Shown: positions 18,277-28,028 of the stretch, one piece after another
How the letters are laid out: each line of letters starts with the position of its first letter
Numbering within the stretch: position 1 is the stretch's first letter
Notes under the pieces: generated by a model
Told to the model about the DNA's origin: nothing
Databases searched by the model: none
Seen by the model: the letters and a program-made list of their open reading frames with translations, nothing else
DNA from: an uncultured Apibacter sp.
GTDB lineage: Bacteria; Bacteroidota; Bacteroidia; Flavobacteriales; Weeksellaceae
DNA length: 60,195 nt
NCBI GenBank assembly: GCA_945280365.1
Contig: CALYQD010000015.1
Coordinates: forward strand, 1-60,195
Reading direction: 5' to 3'
Position numbers and translations under genes: made by a program

Positions 18277-18900
18277 TTATAACTCTGTTAGTGTGTAATC
18301 TTTATAGTTATTTTTATCAAATGTAAGTAAAGATTTATTAACAATTAAATTTTCTTTGAAATCGATGATCATTAAAATCAATGAACTTCCATCGTTATAA
18401 TTTTCAGATACTCTGATTACTTTATTATCAGAAAGAGCAATAAATATTGATTTTGATTTTTTAGTATCGTTAGGAACTAATTTTATAACGGAACATTTTA
18501 TATTATTAATGATTGCATTTCCTTCAAAAGTTATGTTGAATCCTGATTTATATAAATTTAAGATATTGGTAGGAGAGAGACTTTCTCCATCTTCTTTTTC
18601 GGAAGAGGTTATTTCTTTATCTTCCTTGGATATGGTATAAATTTTGTTTCCATCGTAAATTTGAGTAAGAGTAGGCAAAATCAAATGATATTTTTCCTTT
18701 GCTGCATACACTTGCCCAATTTCTGATATACTTTTTTTTCCCGGTTGAGAATATAAATAATTAAATTTTATATAAAAAGTTGAATTTTTGCTGAGCTTAC
18801 TACTGGCAGAATCTAAAAGCCTTTTTGCTTCCGGGTCTATTTTTTGTGCCCATAATATAATTGAAGAACTAATAAGTAATAATGCAAATATCTTTTTCAT
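18277..18900 (-). CDS. LolA-like outer-membrane lipoprotein carrier
   Basis: A 207-residue secreted protein with a signal peptide (MKKIFALLLISSSIILWAQ) and a LolA/LolB-like beta fold: 'FYIKFNYLYSQPGKKSISEIGQVYAAKEKYHLILP' and later 'DGNKIYTISKEDKE'. LolA ferries lipoproteins across the periplasm to the outer membrane. It lies 18 bases after ftsK and 3 before the Lpt-type permease. Bacteroidota LolA proteins are diverged from the E. coli form, so the assignment rests on length, signal peptide, pattern and the ftsK neighbour, which is also typical in other bacteria. Confidence 0.8.
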   Translation of the reverse strand: MKKIFALLLISSSIILWAQKIDPEAKRLLDSASSKLSKNSTFYIKFNYLYSQPGKKSISEIGQVYAAKEKYHLILPTLTQIYDGNKIYTISKEDKEITSSEKEDGESLSPTNILNLYKSGFNITFEGNAIINNIKCSVIKLVPNDTKKSKSIFIALSDNKVIRVSENYNDGSSLILMIIDFKENLIVNKSLLTFDKNNYKDYTLTEL

Positions 18901-18918
18901 AATATTATTAAGTATTTT

Positions 18919-21399
18919 TTAGTTGTTTAAATTTTCCAATAATTGTTCCAAACTTACTAGGTCTGTGATTAATACTTTGCGTGCTTTACTACCTTCAAAA
19001 GCGCCAACGATGCCGAATGCTTCCAATTGATCCATAATTCTACCCGCTCTGTTATAACCCAATGACAATTTTCGCTGTATTAACGAGGTAGATCCTTGTT
19101 GTGCAGTTACGATTACTCTAGCTGCATCATTGAAAAGTTCATCTCTTTTTGCTTCTGAGACTTCATTCTGGCTAGCATTAGTATTATCTTCATAAAATTC
19201 CGGTAATTGATATGCATCAGGATATCCTTGTTGAGAACCTATATATTCTGTGATTTTATCTACTTCTGGGGTGTCTACAAAAGCACATTGCATACGTATC
19301 AATTCATTTCCCGTTGTAAATAACATATCACCTTTTCCAATTAGCTGATCTGCTCCATTTCCATCTAAAATAGTTCTGGAATCAATTTTGGAAGTTACAC
19401 GAAAAGCTACTCGAGCAGGGAAATTGGCTTTAATCATACCTGTAATAACATTTACCGAAGGTCTTTGCGTAGCAATAATTAGATGAATTCCTATGGCTCT
19501 GGCTAGCTGAGCTAATCTGGCAATCGGAAGTTCAACCTCTTTTCCCGCAGTCATGATTAAATCAGCAAATTCGTCTATAACTAAGACAATATACGGTAAA
19601 AAACGATGTCCTTTTTCAGGGTTTAATTTACGTTCTTTAAATTTTTGATTATATTCTTTAATGGTTCTTACATAGGCGCTTTGGAGAAGTTTGTAACGAT
19701 TATCCATCTCGACACAAAGTGAATTTAAAGTATTAATTACTTTAGTAGTATCGGTGATAATGGCTTCTTCCGTATCAGGTAATTTTGCGAGAAAATGACG
19801 CTCAATTTTATTATATAGAGTAAGCTCTACCTTTTTAGGGTCTACAAATACAAATTTCAATTCACTAGGATGCTTTTTATATAATAAGGAAGTTATTATA
19901 GCATTTAAACCTACAGATTTACCCTGACCTGTTGCTCCTGCCATTAGCATATGAGGCATTTTAGCTAAATCTGTAACAAAAGTTTCATTAGAAATGGTTT
20001 TTCCAAAAACAATCGGAAGTTCCATATCTATTTTTTGAAATTTTTGAGAAGCAATTACCGATCGCATGGAAACCATGGTAGCCGTGCTGTTTGGTACCTC
20101 AATACCTATAGTTCCTTTTCCTGGAATTGGAGCTATAATACGTATTCCTAAAGCAGCAAGGCTAAGGGCAATATCATCTTCTAAATTTTTAATTTTAGAA
20201 ATTCGTATACCTGCTTCCGGTATGATTTCATATAAGGTCACCGTAGGACCCACTGTTGCCTTTATACTTGAAATTCCAATACCATAGTTAGCTAATGTAG
20301 TTACAATTTTATTTTTATTTTCTTCTAACTCTTCATTATTAATAGTAATGTTGTTGTTGATATTATAATTTGTAAGAAGGTCGAGTGTCGGGAATTTATA
20401 TTTTGGTAAATCCAATTTAGGATCATAAGGTCCAAATTCTTCTAAAATGTTTTTATGAGGCTCAATTTCAGTTAGAAGCTCTTCTTTTTTTGTTTCTTCA
20501 ATGGTGAGTGAAATATCCTCCTCAACTGTTTCTTCAATTGTAGGGATATCTATCTCAAAATCAGTGGTAGATTGACTTATATCATTATTTGCTGTAGATT
20601 TCTGTAATTCTAAAGTTGAATCAGATAAGCTTAATGGAATATTTTCTTCAACTAGTGTTTCAGAATCTCTCGTCTGTTTATCTTCTTTTTCAACTTTTTC
20701 ATCTGAAGGGCTTTTTGTAAAAACAGTCTCAGATTGAGCCGTTTTAGGATCTTTTATTTTCTCATAAATTTGATCTTCTTTAAATGGTTCATTTATTTCA
20801 TTGTTTTTCTTTTCAGCCGTTTTAGACTGTGTTCCGGGATGTACTTGTAATTTGGATTTTATATTTTCTACACTAAGGTTAAACTCAAGAATGAAATATA
20901 TTGAAATTGTTAATAACAATATAATACCTGTCCCCACGCTTCCAAGTAAAGATTTTAAATAATCATAGACTTCGTATCCTATTAAGCCAGAAAGAAGCCA
21001 TTTAGAGCCCAAAACCATAGCTAGGAATATCGGTGTCCATATGATAAAGAAAATTCCATGAGAAAGTAGTTTCCATATTTTTAGAATTTCTTTATCAAAT
21101 AATATTTTAAAGGATAAAATTAAAAAGAAAAATGGGATAAAAACAGAAATAGCTCCAACACCGTCAAAAATAAATATTTGTCCTAAATACGCTCCTATTT
21201 TACCGATGATATTTTGTGCAGTAATATTTTTATTTAAAAAAGAAGTTAATTGACTTTGATCTTCTTTCCAATTATAATAGAATGATATAAATGAAATAAA
21301 TAATATAAGGGAAAAGCTAAATAGAACTAATCCTAAGATTGTTTTTAATAGAGGTTTTTTTTTATTTTTTTTTATACTATCTTTTGGATTATTCTCCAT
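18919..21399 (-). CDS. ftsK: DNA translocase FtsK
   Basis: An 826-residue FtsK/SpoIIIE protein that pumps DNA at the division septum so chromosome ends separate. Four or five membrane helices lie in residues about 20-180, a low-complexity acidic linker about 185-330, the motor with Walker A GATGQGKS near residue 485 and Walker B 'IVLVIDEFADLI', and a C-terminal winged-helix gamma domain (STSLIQRKLSLGYNRAGRIM, about 760-826) that reads KOPS-type orienting sequences. It is complete and of ordinary length. First in a run with the LolA-like, Lpt-type and ribB genes. Confidence 0.96.
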   Translation of the reverse strand: MENNPKDSIKKNKKKPLLKTILGLVLFSFSLILFISFISFYYNWKEDQSQLTSFLNKNITAQNIIGKIGAYLGQIFIFDGVGAISVFIPFFFLILSFKILFDKEILKIWKLLSHGIFFIIWTPIFLAMVLGSKWLLSGLIGYEVYDYLKSLLGSVGTGIILLLTISIYFILEFNLSVENIKSKLQVHPGTQSKTAEKKNNEINEPFKEDQIYEKIKDPKTAQSETVFTKSPSDEKVEKEDKQTRDSETLVEENIPLSLSDSTLELQKSTANNDISQSTTDFEIDIPTIEETVEEDISLTIEETKKEELLTEIEPHKNILEEFGPYDPKLDLPKYKFPTLDLLTNYNINNNITINNEELEENKNKIVTTLANYGIGISSIKATVGPTVTLYEIIPEAGIRISKIKNLEDDIALSLAALGIRIIAPIPGKGTIGIEVPNSTATMVSMRSVIASQKFQKIDMELPIVFGKTISNETFVTDLAKMPHMLMAGATGQGKSVGLNAIITSLLYKKHPSELKFVFVDPKKVELTLYNKIERHFLAKLPDTEEAIITDTTKVINTLNSLCVEMDNRYKLLQSAYVRTIKEYNQKFKERKLNPEKGHRFLPYIVLVIDEFADLIMTAGKEVELPIARLAQLARAIGIHLIIATQRPSVNVITGMIKANFPARVAFRVTSKIDSRTILDGNGADQLIGKGDMLFTTGNELIRMQCAFVDTPEVDKITEYIGSQQGYPDAYQLPEFYEDNTNASQNEVSEAKRDELFNDAARVIVTAQQGSTSLIQRKLSLGYNRAGRIMDQLEAFGIVGAFEGSKARKVLITDLVSLEQLLENLNN

Positions 21400-21550
21400 A
21401 TTGATTTTCTAATAAATTTAAATTTACAAAAATTATAGTTTACGTCTGTGTTAAATTTTATTTTAAATAAGATATTTTATTATATGTAAATAGGTGAATA
21501 AAAACATTATTCACCTATAAACTATTTTTAAGGTTTTTCAAAAAGAAAAA

Positions 21551-22282
21551 TTATTTTCGTGACCCAAGAAATCTTAATAAATATAAGAAAAGATTAATAA
21601 AATCTAAATATAAAGATAAAGCCCCTTGAATAGCTATTTTAGAATAGTTCTCTCCTGATTCTTCATTTATCTGAGCTCCAATATTTTTAAGTGTTTGCGT
21701 ATGATAAGCTATTAATCCCACAAATATTAAAACTCCTACTACAGAAGTTATTAAATCCAACATAGTGTTTTTTAAGAAAATATTTACTAATAAAGCTAAT
21801 AATACTCCTAATAGCGCCATAGATAAAATCTTTCCAAATTTAGTTAAATCCGTTTTTGCGAAATATCCATATAAACTCATTATAGCAAAGGTGCCGGCAG
21901 AAATAAAAAATGTGGTAGCGATAGAAGACATAGTATAAGCTAAAAATATGATGGATAATGTCATTCCATTTATAAAAGAATAAAAAAGAAAAACAGCCAT
22001 TGCTAAGCTTAAAGTCATTTTGTGAATAGCCCCCCCTAAGGCAATAACCAATCCTAATTCACCAATAATCAAGGCATAATATAAAAATGTCGGACCGGTA
22101 GGAGTGAACATTAGATTTAGTACTCCCGGTGAGTTGGCTGTAAAATAAGCAGTAAAACCGCTTATAAATAAAGCGAAGCTCATCCACATATATACTTTAG
22201 AAATAAATGTAGCTTGTTGCTTTGCAGTAATATTTTTTTGAAACGATGTTTCCAATGTGTTTTCGTAATCTTTAAAATCCAT
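21551..22282 (-). CDS. Bax inhibitor-1/YccA family membrane protein
   Basis: A 243-residue protein with seven hydrophobic segments and the family pattern near the end, 'GALSLYLDFINLFLYLLRFLGSRK'. The UPF0005/Bax inhibitor-1 family includes E. coli YccA, which modulates the FtsH protease, and YetJ, a pH-sensitive calcium channel. The function here is unknown. A good -7 box TACATTTG lies about 22 bases before the start, giving a very short untranslated leader. Confidence 0.9.
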   Translation of the reverse strand: MDFKDYENTLETSFQKNITAKQQATFISKVYMWMSFALFISGFTAYFTANSPGVLNLMFTPTGPTFLYYALIIGELGLVIALGGAIHKMTLSLAMAVFLFYSFINGMTLSIIFLAYTMSSIATTFFISAGTFAIMSLYGYFAKTDLTKFGKILSMALLGVLLALLVNIFLKNTMLDLITSVVGVLIFVGLIAYHTQTLKNIGAQINEESGENYSKIAIQGALSLYLDFINLFLYLLRFLGSRK

Positions 22283-22303
22283 TTCCTTGATTATTTATAA
22301 ACC

Positions 22304-22311
22304 CAAATGTA
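22304..22311 (-). promoter_or_regulatory. -7 box of the Bax inhibitor gene
   Basis: TACATTTG on the minus strand, a perfect match to TAnnTTTG. The -33 position reads TTT rather than TTG at the expected 20-base distance. Confidence 0.5.
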
Positions 22312-22400
22312 CAATTTTTATGTTATTTTATAAAGAGATTATTTATTCCAAAAATAAATTAAAAAAAATATTATTGTAATATTCACGTTCTCAACATATT

Positions 22401-22832
22401 TCACCAATTGGAAATTTTATTCACACGATGTTGATGTCTTCCCCCTTCGAAATTAGTCGATAGAAATATGTCAATGATATTCTGAGCCAATTCTTTAGCG
22501 ATGAAACGAGTGGGAATAGCCAATACATTTGCATTGTTGTGTTGTCTAGCTAGACGGGCTATATCTGTTTGCCAACAAAGTGCACAACGAATTCCCAAAT
22601 GCTTATTGGCAGTGATGGAGACTCCTTCACCGCTTCCGCAGAAAAGAATTCCAAAGTCAAATTCATGATTTTCAACAGCAATAGCCAAAGGATGTACAAA
22701 ATCAGGATAGTCTACACTTTCTCCTGAATAAGTTCCAAAATCATGAACTTGATTTCCTTTTTCTGTAAGGTATTTAAATATATAATTTTTATATTCAAAT
22801 CCTGCATGATCTGAAGCTAACGCTATTTTCAT
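22401..22832 (-). CDS. rpiB: Ribose-5-phosphate isomerase B
   Basis: A 143-residue sugar isomerase interconverting ribose 5-phosphate and ribulose 5-phosphate. The N-terminal 'ALASDHAGFEYK' (phosphate and sugar contact) and 'LFCGSGEGVSITANKHLGIRCAL' with the active-site Cys are diagnostic. Normal length. It lies 11 bases after gltX and is probably co-transcribed with it. Confidence 0.95.
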   Translation of the reverse strand: MKIALASDHAGFEYKNYIFKYLTEKGNQVHDFGTYSGESVDYPDFVHPLAIAVENHEFDFGILFCGSGEGVSITANKHLGIRCALCWQTDIARLARQHNNANVLAIPTRFIAKELAQNIIDIFLSTNFEGGRHQHRVNKISNW

Positions 22833-22843
22833 AACATATTTTT

Positions 22844-24352
22844 TTAAATTTTTAATTCTAAATTTTTTATACGTTGTAAAGTTTCTGTTTTTCCAAGTAT
22901 TTCCATAATGACAGGAACATCCGGCCCTTTGAGATCTCCAACTAAAGCTAAGCGCAAAGGTTGCATGATTTTGCCGAATCCCATTCCTGATTTTTCAACG
23001 AATTCATGAATATAAGTATGCAATTCTTTTTCTGTAAAAGATACTGATTCCAATTCAGAATATAATTGAAATAGGATGGGTTTAGTATCTTCTTTGATAG
23101 CCTTTTTAAAGCTTTTTTCATTATATGTGCTAGGAGCTAGCCAGAAAAAAGAGCCTATGTCCCAAATTTCTTTTACAAAATTAACTCTCTCTTTTAAGAG
23201 TTCTACAATTCGAAGATCCTTAGCATCATCTGTTTCAATGTTTTTTTCTTTTAATATCTTCTGAAATTCTGGTAATAATCTATAGGCATCAGATTTACTA
23301 ATATATTCATGATTAAACCATTTTGCTTTTTCGGGATTAAAACGGGCTCCGGCTTTATGAACTTTTTCCAGATCGAATTCATCAATCATTTCATGTAAAG
23401 AGATGATTTCTTTATCGTTGGAGGGCGACCAACCTAGTAAGGCAAGCATATTAATAAATGCTTCAGGTAAATAACCTTCTTCTTTATAGCCTATAGAAGA
23501 AGTTCCGTCCTTTACATTTTTCCATGCAAGAGGAAAAACAGGAAATCCGTATTTGTCACCGTCTCGTTTGCTTAATTTGCCTTTCCCTTCCGGCTTTAAG
23601 ATTAATGGTAAATGGGCAAATTCGGGAGATTTCCAACCAAATGCTTCATAAAGCAATATATGTAAAGCTAACGAAGGTAACCATTCTTCGCCTCTAATGA
23701 CATGTGTAATTTCCATCGTATGATCATCTACAATATTAGCAAAATGGTATGTAGGCATACCATCGGTCTTTACAAGAACTTTATCATCTAATATTGAAGT
23801 ATCAATAGTGAAATTACCACGGATAATATCATTTAAAACTAAAGTTCTATGAGGTGGAATTTTAAATCTGATCACATAAGGCGTACCGGCATTTAATTTT
23901 TGTTCAACTTCATCATTAGGGAGAGTAAGGCTATTATTTAAACTATTTCTAATTTCATGATTATAAGAAAACACTTTTCCTTGCTCTTCATATTCTTTTC
24001 GTAATTTTTCTAATTCCTCAGGTGTGTCGAATGCTATGTATGCATAGTCAGTTTTGAGTATTTCATGAATATATTTATTATAAATATCTTTTCTTTCAGA
24101 TTGTTTATAAGGAGCAAAGGGACCTCCTTTTTCAGGACTCTCGTCAAGTTCTAATCCGCACCATTTTAAGGAATCATTAATGTATTTTTCAGCTTCTTCA
24201 ACGTAACGGTTTTGATCTGTATCTTCAATTCGCAGTATAAATTTGCCTTTATTTTTTTTAGCAAAAAGATAATTATATAATGCGGTTCTAACTCCTCCGA
24301 TATGTAAATACCCTGTTGGACTGGGTGCAAAGCGAACTCTAATTTCTGACAT
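22844..24352 (-). CDS. gltX: Glutamyl-tRNA synthetase
   Basis: A 502-residue class I aminoacyl-tRNA synthetase. The HIGH-type motif is in SPTGYLHIGGVRTALYNYL (about 11-29) and the KMSKS-type motif is KLSKRDG (about 257-263); an anticodon-binding domain follows. Complete and of usual length. A perfect Bacteroidota -7 box, TATTTTTG, lies 19-26 bases before the start. Followed 11 bases later by rpiB. Confidence 0.97.
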   Translation of the reverse strand: MSEIRVRFAPSPTGYLHIGGVRTALYNYLFAKKNKGKFILRIEDTDQNRYVEEAEKYINDSLKWCGLELDESPEKGGPFAPYKQSERKDIYNKYIHEILKTDYAYIAFDTPEELEKLRKEYEEQGKVFSYNHEIRNSLNNSLTLPNDEVEQKLNAGTPYVIRFKIPPHRTLVLNDIIRGNFTIDTSILDDKVLVKTDGMPTYHFANIVDDHTMEITHVIRGEEWLPSLALHILLYEAFGWKSPEFAHLPLILKPEGKGKLSKRDGDKYGFPVFPLAWKNVKDGTSSIGYKEEGYLPEAFINMLALLGWSPSNDKEIISLHEMIDEFDLEKVHKAGARFNPEKAKWFNHEYISKSDAYRLLPEFQKILKEKNIETDDAKDLRIVELLKERVNFVKEIWDIGSFFWLAPSTYNEKSFKKAIKEDTKPILFQLYSELESVSFTEKELHTYIHEFVEKSGMGFGKIMQPLRLALVGDLKGPDVPVIMEILGKTETLQRIKNLELKI

Positions 24353-24370
24353 TTTCTATATTTTACTACG

Positions 24371-24378
24371 CAAAAATA
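24371..24378 (-). promoter_or_regulatory. -7 box of gltX
   Basis: TATTTTTG on the minus strand, matching TAnnTTTG fully; no clear TTG at -33. Confidence 0.45.
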
Positions 24379-24419
24379 ACAAAGAAAATAGATATATTAT
24401 AAACATTTGATTCCTAAAT

Positions 24420-26150
24420 TTATTTAGCTTTTTTATAGGATTGATAATAATTGAAAATTTTATTGTAGTGATTATCTAGATATATTAATAGCTTACTTTT
24501 ATCTTTTTCATCAAATTGTGCTATAAATTTTGTATTATTTTTTCCTTTAGAACCGAAAAAATGAAGATTATTATTAGTCACGTCGTAAGGTATTTTTACT
24601 ACGCGATATGCAATATCGTTTTCTTCTAATCTTGTTAAATTCGATTTAAAAAAATAATCAATGGGAACTATAGTGTTTTTATCTAGTTTCCTTAATTGAG
24701 CTATTTGATAATGGGTATTTAAACTGAAATAGAAATTTATTGTCAGAGATATTATAATAAATAAAAAGGTATTTAAGCTTATTAACGATATTGTTAAATT
24801 TGTTAAGATTTTAGCATATATATTTTTTTTAGATTTATATTCCATTAATAAAAGAATTATTATAGGAAATAAATAGAGTTGAGGTACCATTCTTGCAAGC
24901 CAAAAATCCGGAAAAGATAAAATACTGGCTGCGATTCCTAAAATTAAATAATATAATACGGAAGGAGTATTATTAGCTAAAAATAAAGACATAACTAAAA
25001 GTACTGCTGTAAGAATAATAATAACACAAAAAAATGGTCCAAAACCTCCATAGGTAATTGTTACTTCACTAAGATTTTTTATTTCAGAAAGCTTTACAGA
25101 AAAAGGTATTTTAAGATTCATTGTTTGGTTACTTCTTCCGGTATAAGAAAAATAAGATATAAATGCTTTTTCAATTCTGTTTTTTTTATAAAAATCTTCA
25201 TTTACATGAGATGATAATAAGTTATCAACTTTATCTTTTCCAAATACCGGATGAAAAATATGAAGATTATTTTTTATATTAGTGTAATAAGGATTTACAT
25301 TGGTTAAAGGAAAAATAATTAATCCGGTAATAAAGAAAGGAAGTAAATATTTAAATTTTAATTTATCATTTTTCCATAAATATATAAAGACAAATAGTAC
25401 AAGTATAAAGATTAAAAGGAGAGAGGTAAATTTCAATGATGAAATTATGGATAGGATAAAAATAAAATTAAGAAATTCAATTTTGTTATAATTTTTAACT
25501 AAAAGAACTAATGAGCAAATTAATATAATTAAGCAAGAGTACATAAATCCATCTAAATAATGAGTAAATATTTCTGTAACTACAATAGGATTCACACATA
25601 TGAGAAAGGTATAAATATATTTTTTTAAATTACTTAAATTAGCTTGATTTAATAGTTTAAAAACATATATTATAGAAGCTATAAGAACAATCATATTAAT
25701 AAGTTTACCTGATTCCATTTTTTTTGTAAAAGAATAGATGGAAGCAGCAATTACTTCATAGCCTTTAGGATAAGATTGTACGTATATCTGTGCTACATTC
25801 GTTTTTGAAATTTCGTAAATAGGATTCCACCCTTGTTTTAAGTTTATAATGCTTTCCAAATGATACCATTGGCCATCAGTTGAAAGGTCATAAAAAAATA
25901 TAGAAAGATAGAAAGACAGTGTATAAAATATAATCGTTAAAAACCACTCATAAAAAATATTTTTTTTTGACAGGAAAGGAAGTGTAAAATAAGAAATTAT
26001 AAATGAAAATAATATTACGTATCGGGGAATACTTATTTTGAATAAAAATAATATATTAGATAAAAATAAGATTATAAAAAGTGGTGATATAGTAAAAAAT
26101 ACTAATATTGATGAGTTAATATGGGATTTATTTTTAAAATTTATTACCAT
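24420..26150 (-). CDS. Polytopic membrane protein, possible GT-C type glycosyltransferase
   Basis: A 576-residue protein with about a dozen membrane helices. An early loop holds DLSTDGQWYHLESIINLKQGWNPIYE; an Asp followed by 'G..YH' in the first outer loop is typical of GT-C glycosyltransferases that use lipid-linked sugars. The C-terminal 90 residues are soluble. I cannot name the family with certainty, and a plain unknown membrane protein is the alternative. It stands alone between gltX and the end of the ilv operon. Composition is AT-rich, as usual for membrane genes here. Confidence 0.5.
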   Translation of the reverse strand: MVINFKNKSHINSSILVFFTISPLFIILFLSNILFLFKISIPRYVILFSFIISYFTLPFLSKKNIFYEWFLTIIFYTLSFYLSIFFYDLSTDGQWYHLESIINLKQGWNPIYEISKTNVAQIYVQSYPKGYEVIAASIYSFTKKMESGKLINMIVLIASIIYVFKLLNQANLSNLKKYIYTFLICVNPIVVTEIFTHYLDGFMYSCLIILICSLVLLVKNYNKIEFLNFIFILSIISSLKFTSLLLIFILVLFVFIYLWKNDKLKFKYLLPFFITGLIIFPLTNVNPYYTNIKNNLHIFHPVFGKDKVDNLLSSHVNEDFYKKNRIEKAFISYFSYTGRSNQTMNLKIPFSVKLSEIKNLSEVTITYGGFGPFFCVIIILTAVLLVMSLFLANNTPSVLYYLILGIAASILSFPDFWLARMVPQLYLFPIIILLLMEYKSKKNIYAKILTNLTISLISLNTFLFIIISLTINFYFSLNTHYQIAQLRKLDKNTIVPIDYFFKSNLTRLEENDIAYRVVKIPYDVTNNNLHFFGSKGKNNTKFIAQFDEKDKSKLLIYLDNHYNKIFNYYQSYKKAK

Positions 26151-26180
26151 TTAAATAAAGATCAGTTATGCAAATATATG

Positions 26181-26284
26181 AAAAAAGGAATATGTTGTTC
26201 ACGTATTCCTTTTTTTTATTTTTTATAATTAAAATTAATTATTTTCCGATCTTAATTCTCTAATAGTCACCACTTCTGCTTTTT
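26181..26284 (-). pseudogene. Decayed second copy of the ilvC 3' end and terminator
   Basis: This stretch aligns base for base with about 26355-26459, which is the ilvC terminator, 3' tail and last 15 or so codons. In the ilvC frame the copy reads KAEVVTIRELRSENN then stop, against KAGAVVRELRPENN in ilvC. The shared 'TTTTTTATAATTAAAATTAA' tail and the hairpin arms AAAGGAATA and TATTCCTTT (26184-26212) make chance similarity very unlikely. The coding part is lost upstream. It is either a tandem duplication or what remains of a second ilvC. Confidence 0.8.
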
Positions 26285-26359
26285 ATATAAAAAAATACTA
26301 ATATGTATTTTTTATTAATTAACATTTTAATATAAATTTATTATACATATGGCATAAAA

Positions 26360-26388
26360 AAAGGAATATGTAATTTACATATTCCTTT
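26360..26388 (-). terminator. Intrinsic terminator of the ilv operon
   Basis: Thirteen-base-pair perfect stem, AAAGGAATATGTA with TACATATTCCTTT, loop of 3, followed on the minus strand by seven T. Confidence 0.92.
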
Positions 26389-26409
26389 CTTTATTTTTTA
26401 TAATTAAAA

Positions 26410-27456
26410 TTAATTATTTTCGGGTCTTAATTCTCTAACAACTGCTCCCGCTTTCCACATTTCGCTTTCGCGAAGAGCTTTTAACTCTTTTTCCAATTTT
26501 TCGCGATAATCCGGCTTAGAGTTAGTATCAATAGATCTTTGAGCTTCATTACCACAAGCTACTTCTGCATATAATTTTGCAAATACAGGTTTTGTAGCGT
26601 CATGGAAAGGTGTCATCCAATCTAATGCTCCTCTTTGAGCAGTAGTAGAACAGTTAGCATACATCCAATCCATTCCTTTTTCAGCAAAAAGCGGCATTAG
26701 CGATTGAGTAAGCTCTTCAACGGTTTCATTAAATGCTTCTGATGGTGTGTGTCCGTTTTCACGTAATACTTCATATTGAGCTAATAAGATACCTTGAATA
26801 GCCCCCATTAAGGTACCTCTTTCTCCGGTAAGGTCAGAATATACTTCACGTTTGAAGTCAGTTTCAAATAAATATCCGGAACCTACTCCTATACCTAAAG
26901 CGATAGTTCTGTCTTTAGCTTTTCCCGTTGCATCTTGGTAGATAGCATAGCTTGAGTTCAACCCTCTACCTTCTAGGAACATACGTCTAAGGCTAGTTCC
27001 TGATCCTTTAGGAGCAACTAATATTACATCTATATCTTTAGGGGGTATAATTCCGGTACGATCGCTGAAAGTGATACCAAAACCATGAGAAAAATATAAT
27101 GCTTTTCCGGCTGTTAAATAAGGTTTTAATTTTGGCCAAACTTCAATTTGAGCAGCATCTGATAATAAATACTGAATAATAGTTCCTTTGGAAGCTGCTT
27201 CTTCTATATCAAATAATGTTTCTCCGGGAACCCATCCATCAGCAATAGCTTTTTCCCAAGTTTTACCGCCTTTACGTTGACCAACGATCACATTAAAGCC
27301 ATTATCTCTTAAATTTAAGGCTTGTCCGGGACCTTGTACTCCATACCCAATAACTGCAATGGTTTCACCTTTTAATGTTTCCCTAGCTTTTTCTAAAGGA
27401 AACTCATCACGAGTAATAACATTTTCAATTACTCCACCAAAATTCATTTGTGCCAT
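26410..27456 (-). CDS. ilvC: Ketol-acid reductoisomerase
   Basis: A 348-residue enzyme converting acetolactate and acetohydroxybutyrate to the dihydroxy acids with NADPH and magnesium. The nucleotide-binding start is IAVIGYGVQGPGQALNLRD and the metal-binding acidic residues lie in 'SDLTGERGTLMGA' and 'ETVEELTQ'. The GYGVQGPGQ form and length match the Bacteroidota type, which resembles the eukaryotic enzyme. Last gene of the ilv operon, 13 bases after ilvN; no ilvA follows, and instead a decayed copy of this gene's end lies downstream. Confidence 0.96.
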   Translation of the reverse strand: MAQMNFGGVIENVITRDEFPLEKARETLKGETIAVIGYGVQGPGQALNLRDNGFNVIVGQRKGGKTWEKAIADGWVPGETLFDIEEAASKGTIIQYLLSDAAQIEVWPKLKPYLTAGKALYFSHGFGITFSDRTGIIPPKDIDVILVAPKGSGTSLRRMFLEGRGLNSSYAIYQDATGKAKDRTIALGIGVGSGYLFETDFKREVYSDLTGERGTLMGAIQGILLAQYEVLRENGHTPSEAFNETVEELTQSLMPLFAEKGMDWMYANCSTTAQRGALDWMTPFHDATKPVFAKLYAEVACGNEAQRSIDTNSKPDYREKLEKELKALRESEMWKAGAVVRELRPENN

Positions 27457-27469
27457 CTTGTTAGTATTT

Positions 27470-28024
27470 TTAATTTTTTATTAAAGATTCTTTTATTTTT
27501 AATTCGCTTAACATATCACTTAAGCGTTCTATTTTTGAAGTATTTATAGCTATTCTTCCAGAGCGAATAAACTGCAAAACTTTTATATTCTCACTTAATT
27601 CTTGAAACAGCGCTTGTGTATCTGTGTAATGTCCTGTTTTTTGAATTACAACACAAATCTCGTTAATTTCAAGTATCTGAGCATTATATTTTCTAATTAA
27701 ATTTTCAACCGAGCCAATTTTTAGGAATTCAGGTGTCGGTAATTTATATAATGCAATTTCTTGATGAATGAGTTCATCGTCAGTATTATAATAAGATTTT
27801 AATACATCCACACATTTGTCAATTTGCTTGACAACTTTTTCAATGGTTTCTTTATCGCAAAGAACCGTAATGGTAAATTTATGTATTCCTTCTATAGCAG
27901 ATGGAGATACTGATAAAGTTTCTATATTTAAAAATCTTCTGGTAAAAACACTAGTAACCTGACCCAAAAGTCCCACCGTGTTTTCAGAAAATATGGTAAC
28001 AGTGTATAACGTTTTATTTTTCAT
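27470..28024 (-). CDS. ilvN: Acetolactate synthase small (regulatory) subunit
   Basis: A 184-residue regulatory subunit when started at MKNKTLYTVTIFSENTVGLLGQ. The longer frame to 28099 would overlap the methyltransferase gene by 71 bases and adds a non-conserved extension, so I reject it; the chosen ATG lies 4 bases after the upstream stop. The ACT domain (about 5-75, with 'ENTVGLLGQVTSVFTRRFLNIETLSVSPS') binds valine or other end products in the family and controls the large subunit. Separated from ilvB by a methyltransferase gene. Confidence 0.93.
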   Translation of the reverse strand: MKNKTLYTVTIFSENTVGLLGQVTSVFTRRFLNIETLSVSPSAIEGIHKFTITVLCDKETIEKVVKQIDKCVDVLKSYYNTDDELIHQEIALYKLPTPEFLKIGSVENLIRKYNAQILEINEICVVIQKTGHYTDTQALFQELSENIKVLQFIRSGRIAINTSKIERLSDMLSELKIKESLIKN

Positions 28025-28028
28025 GATT

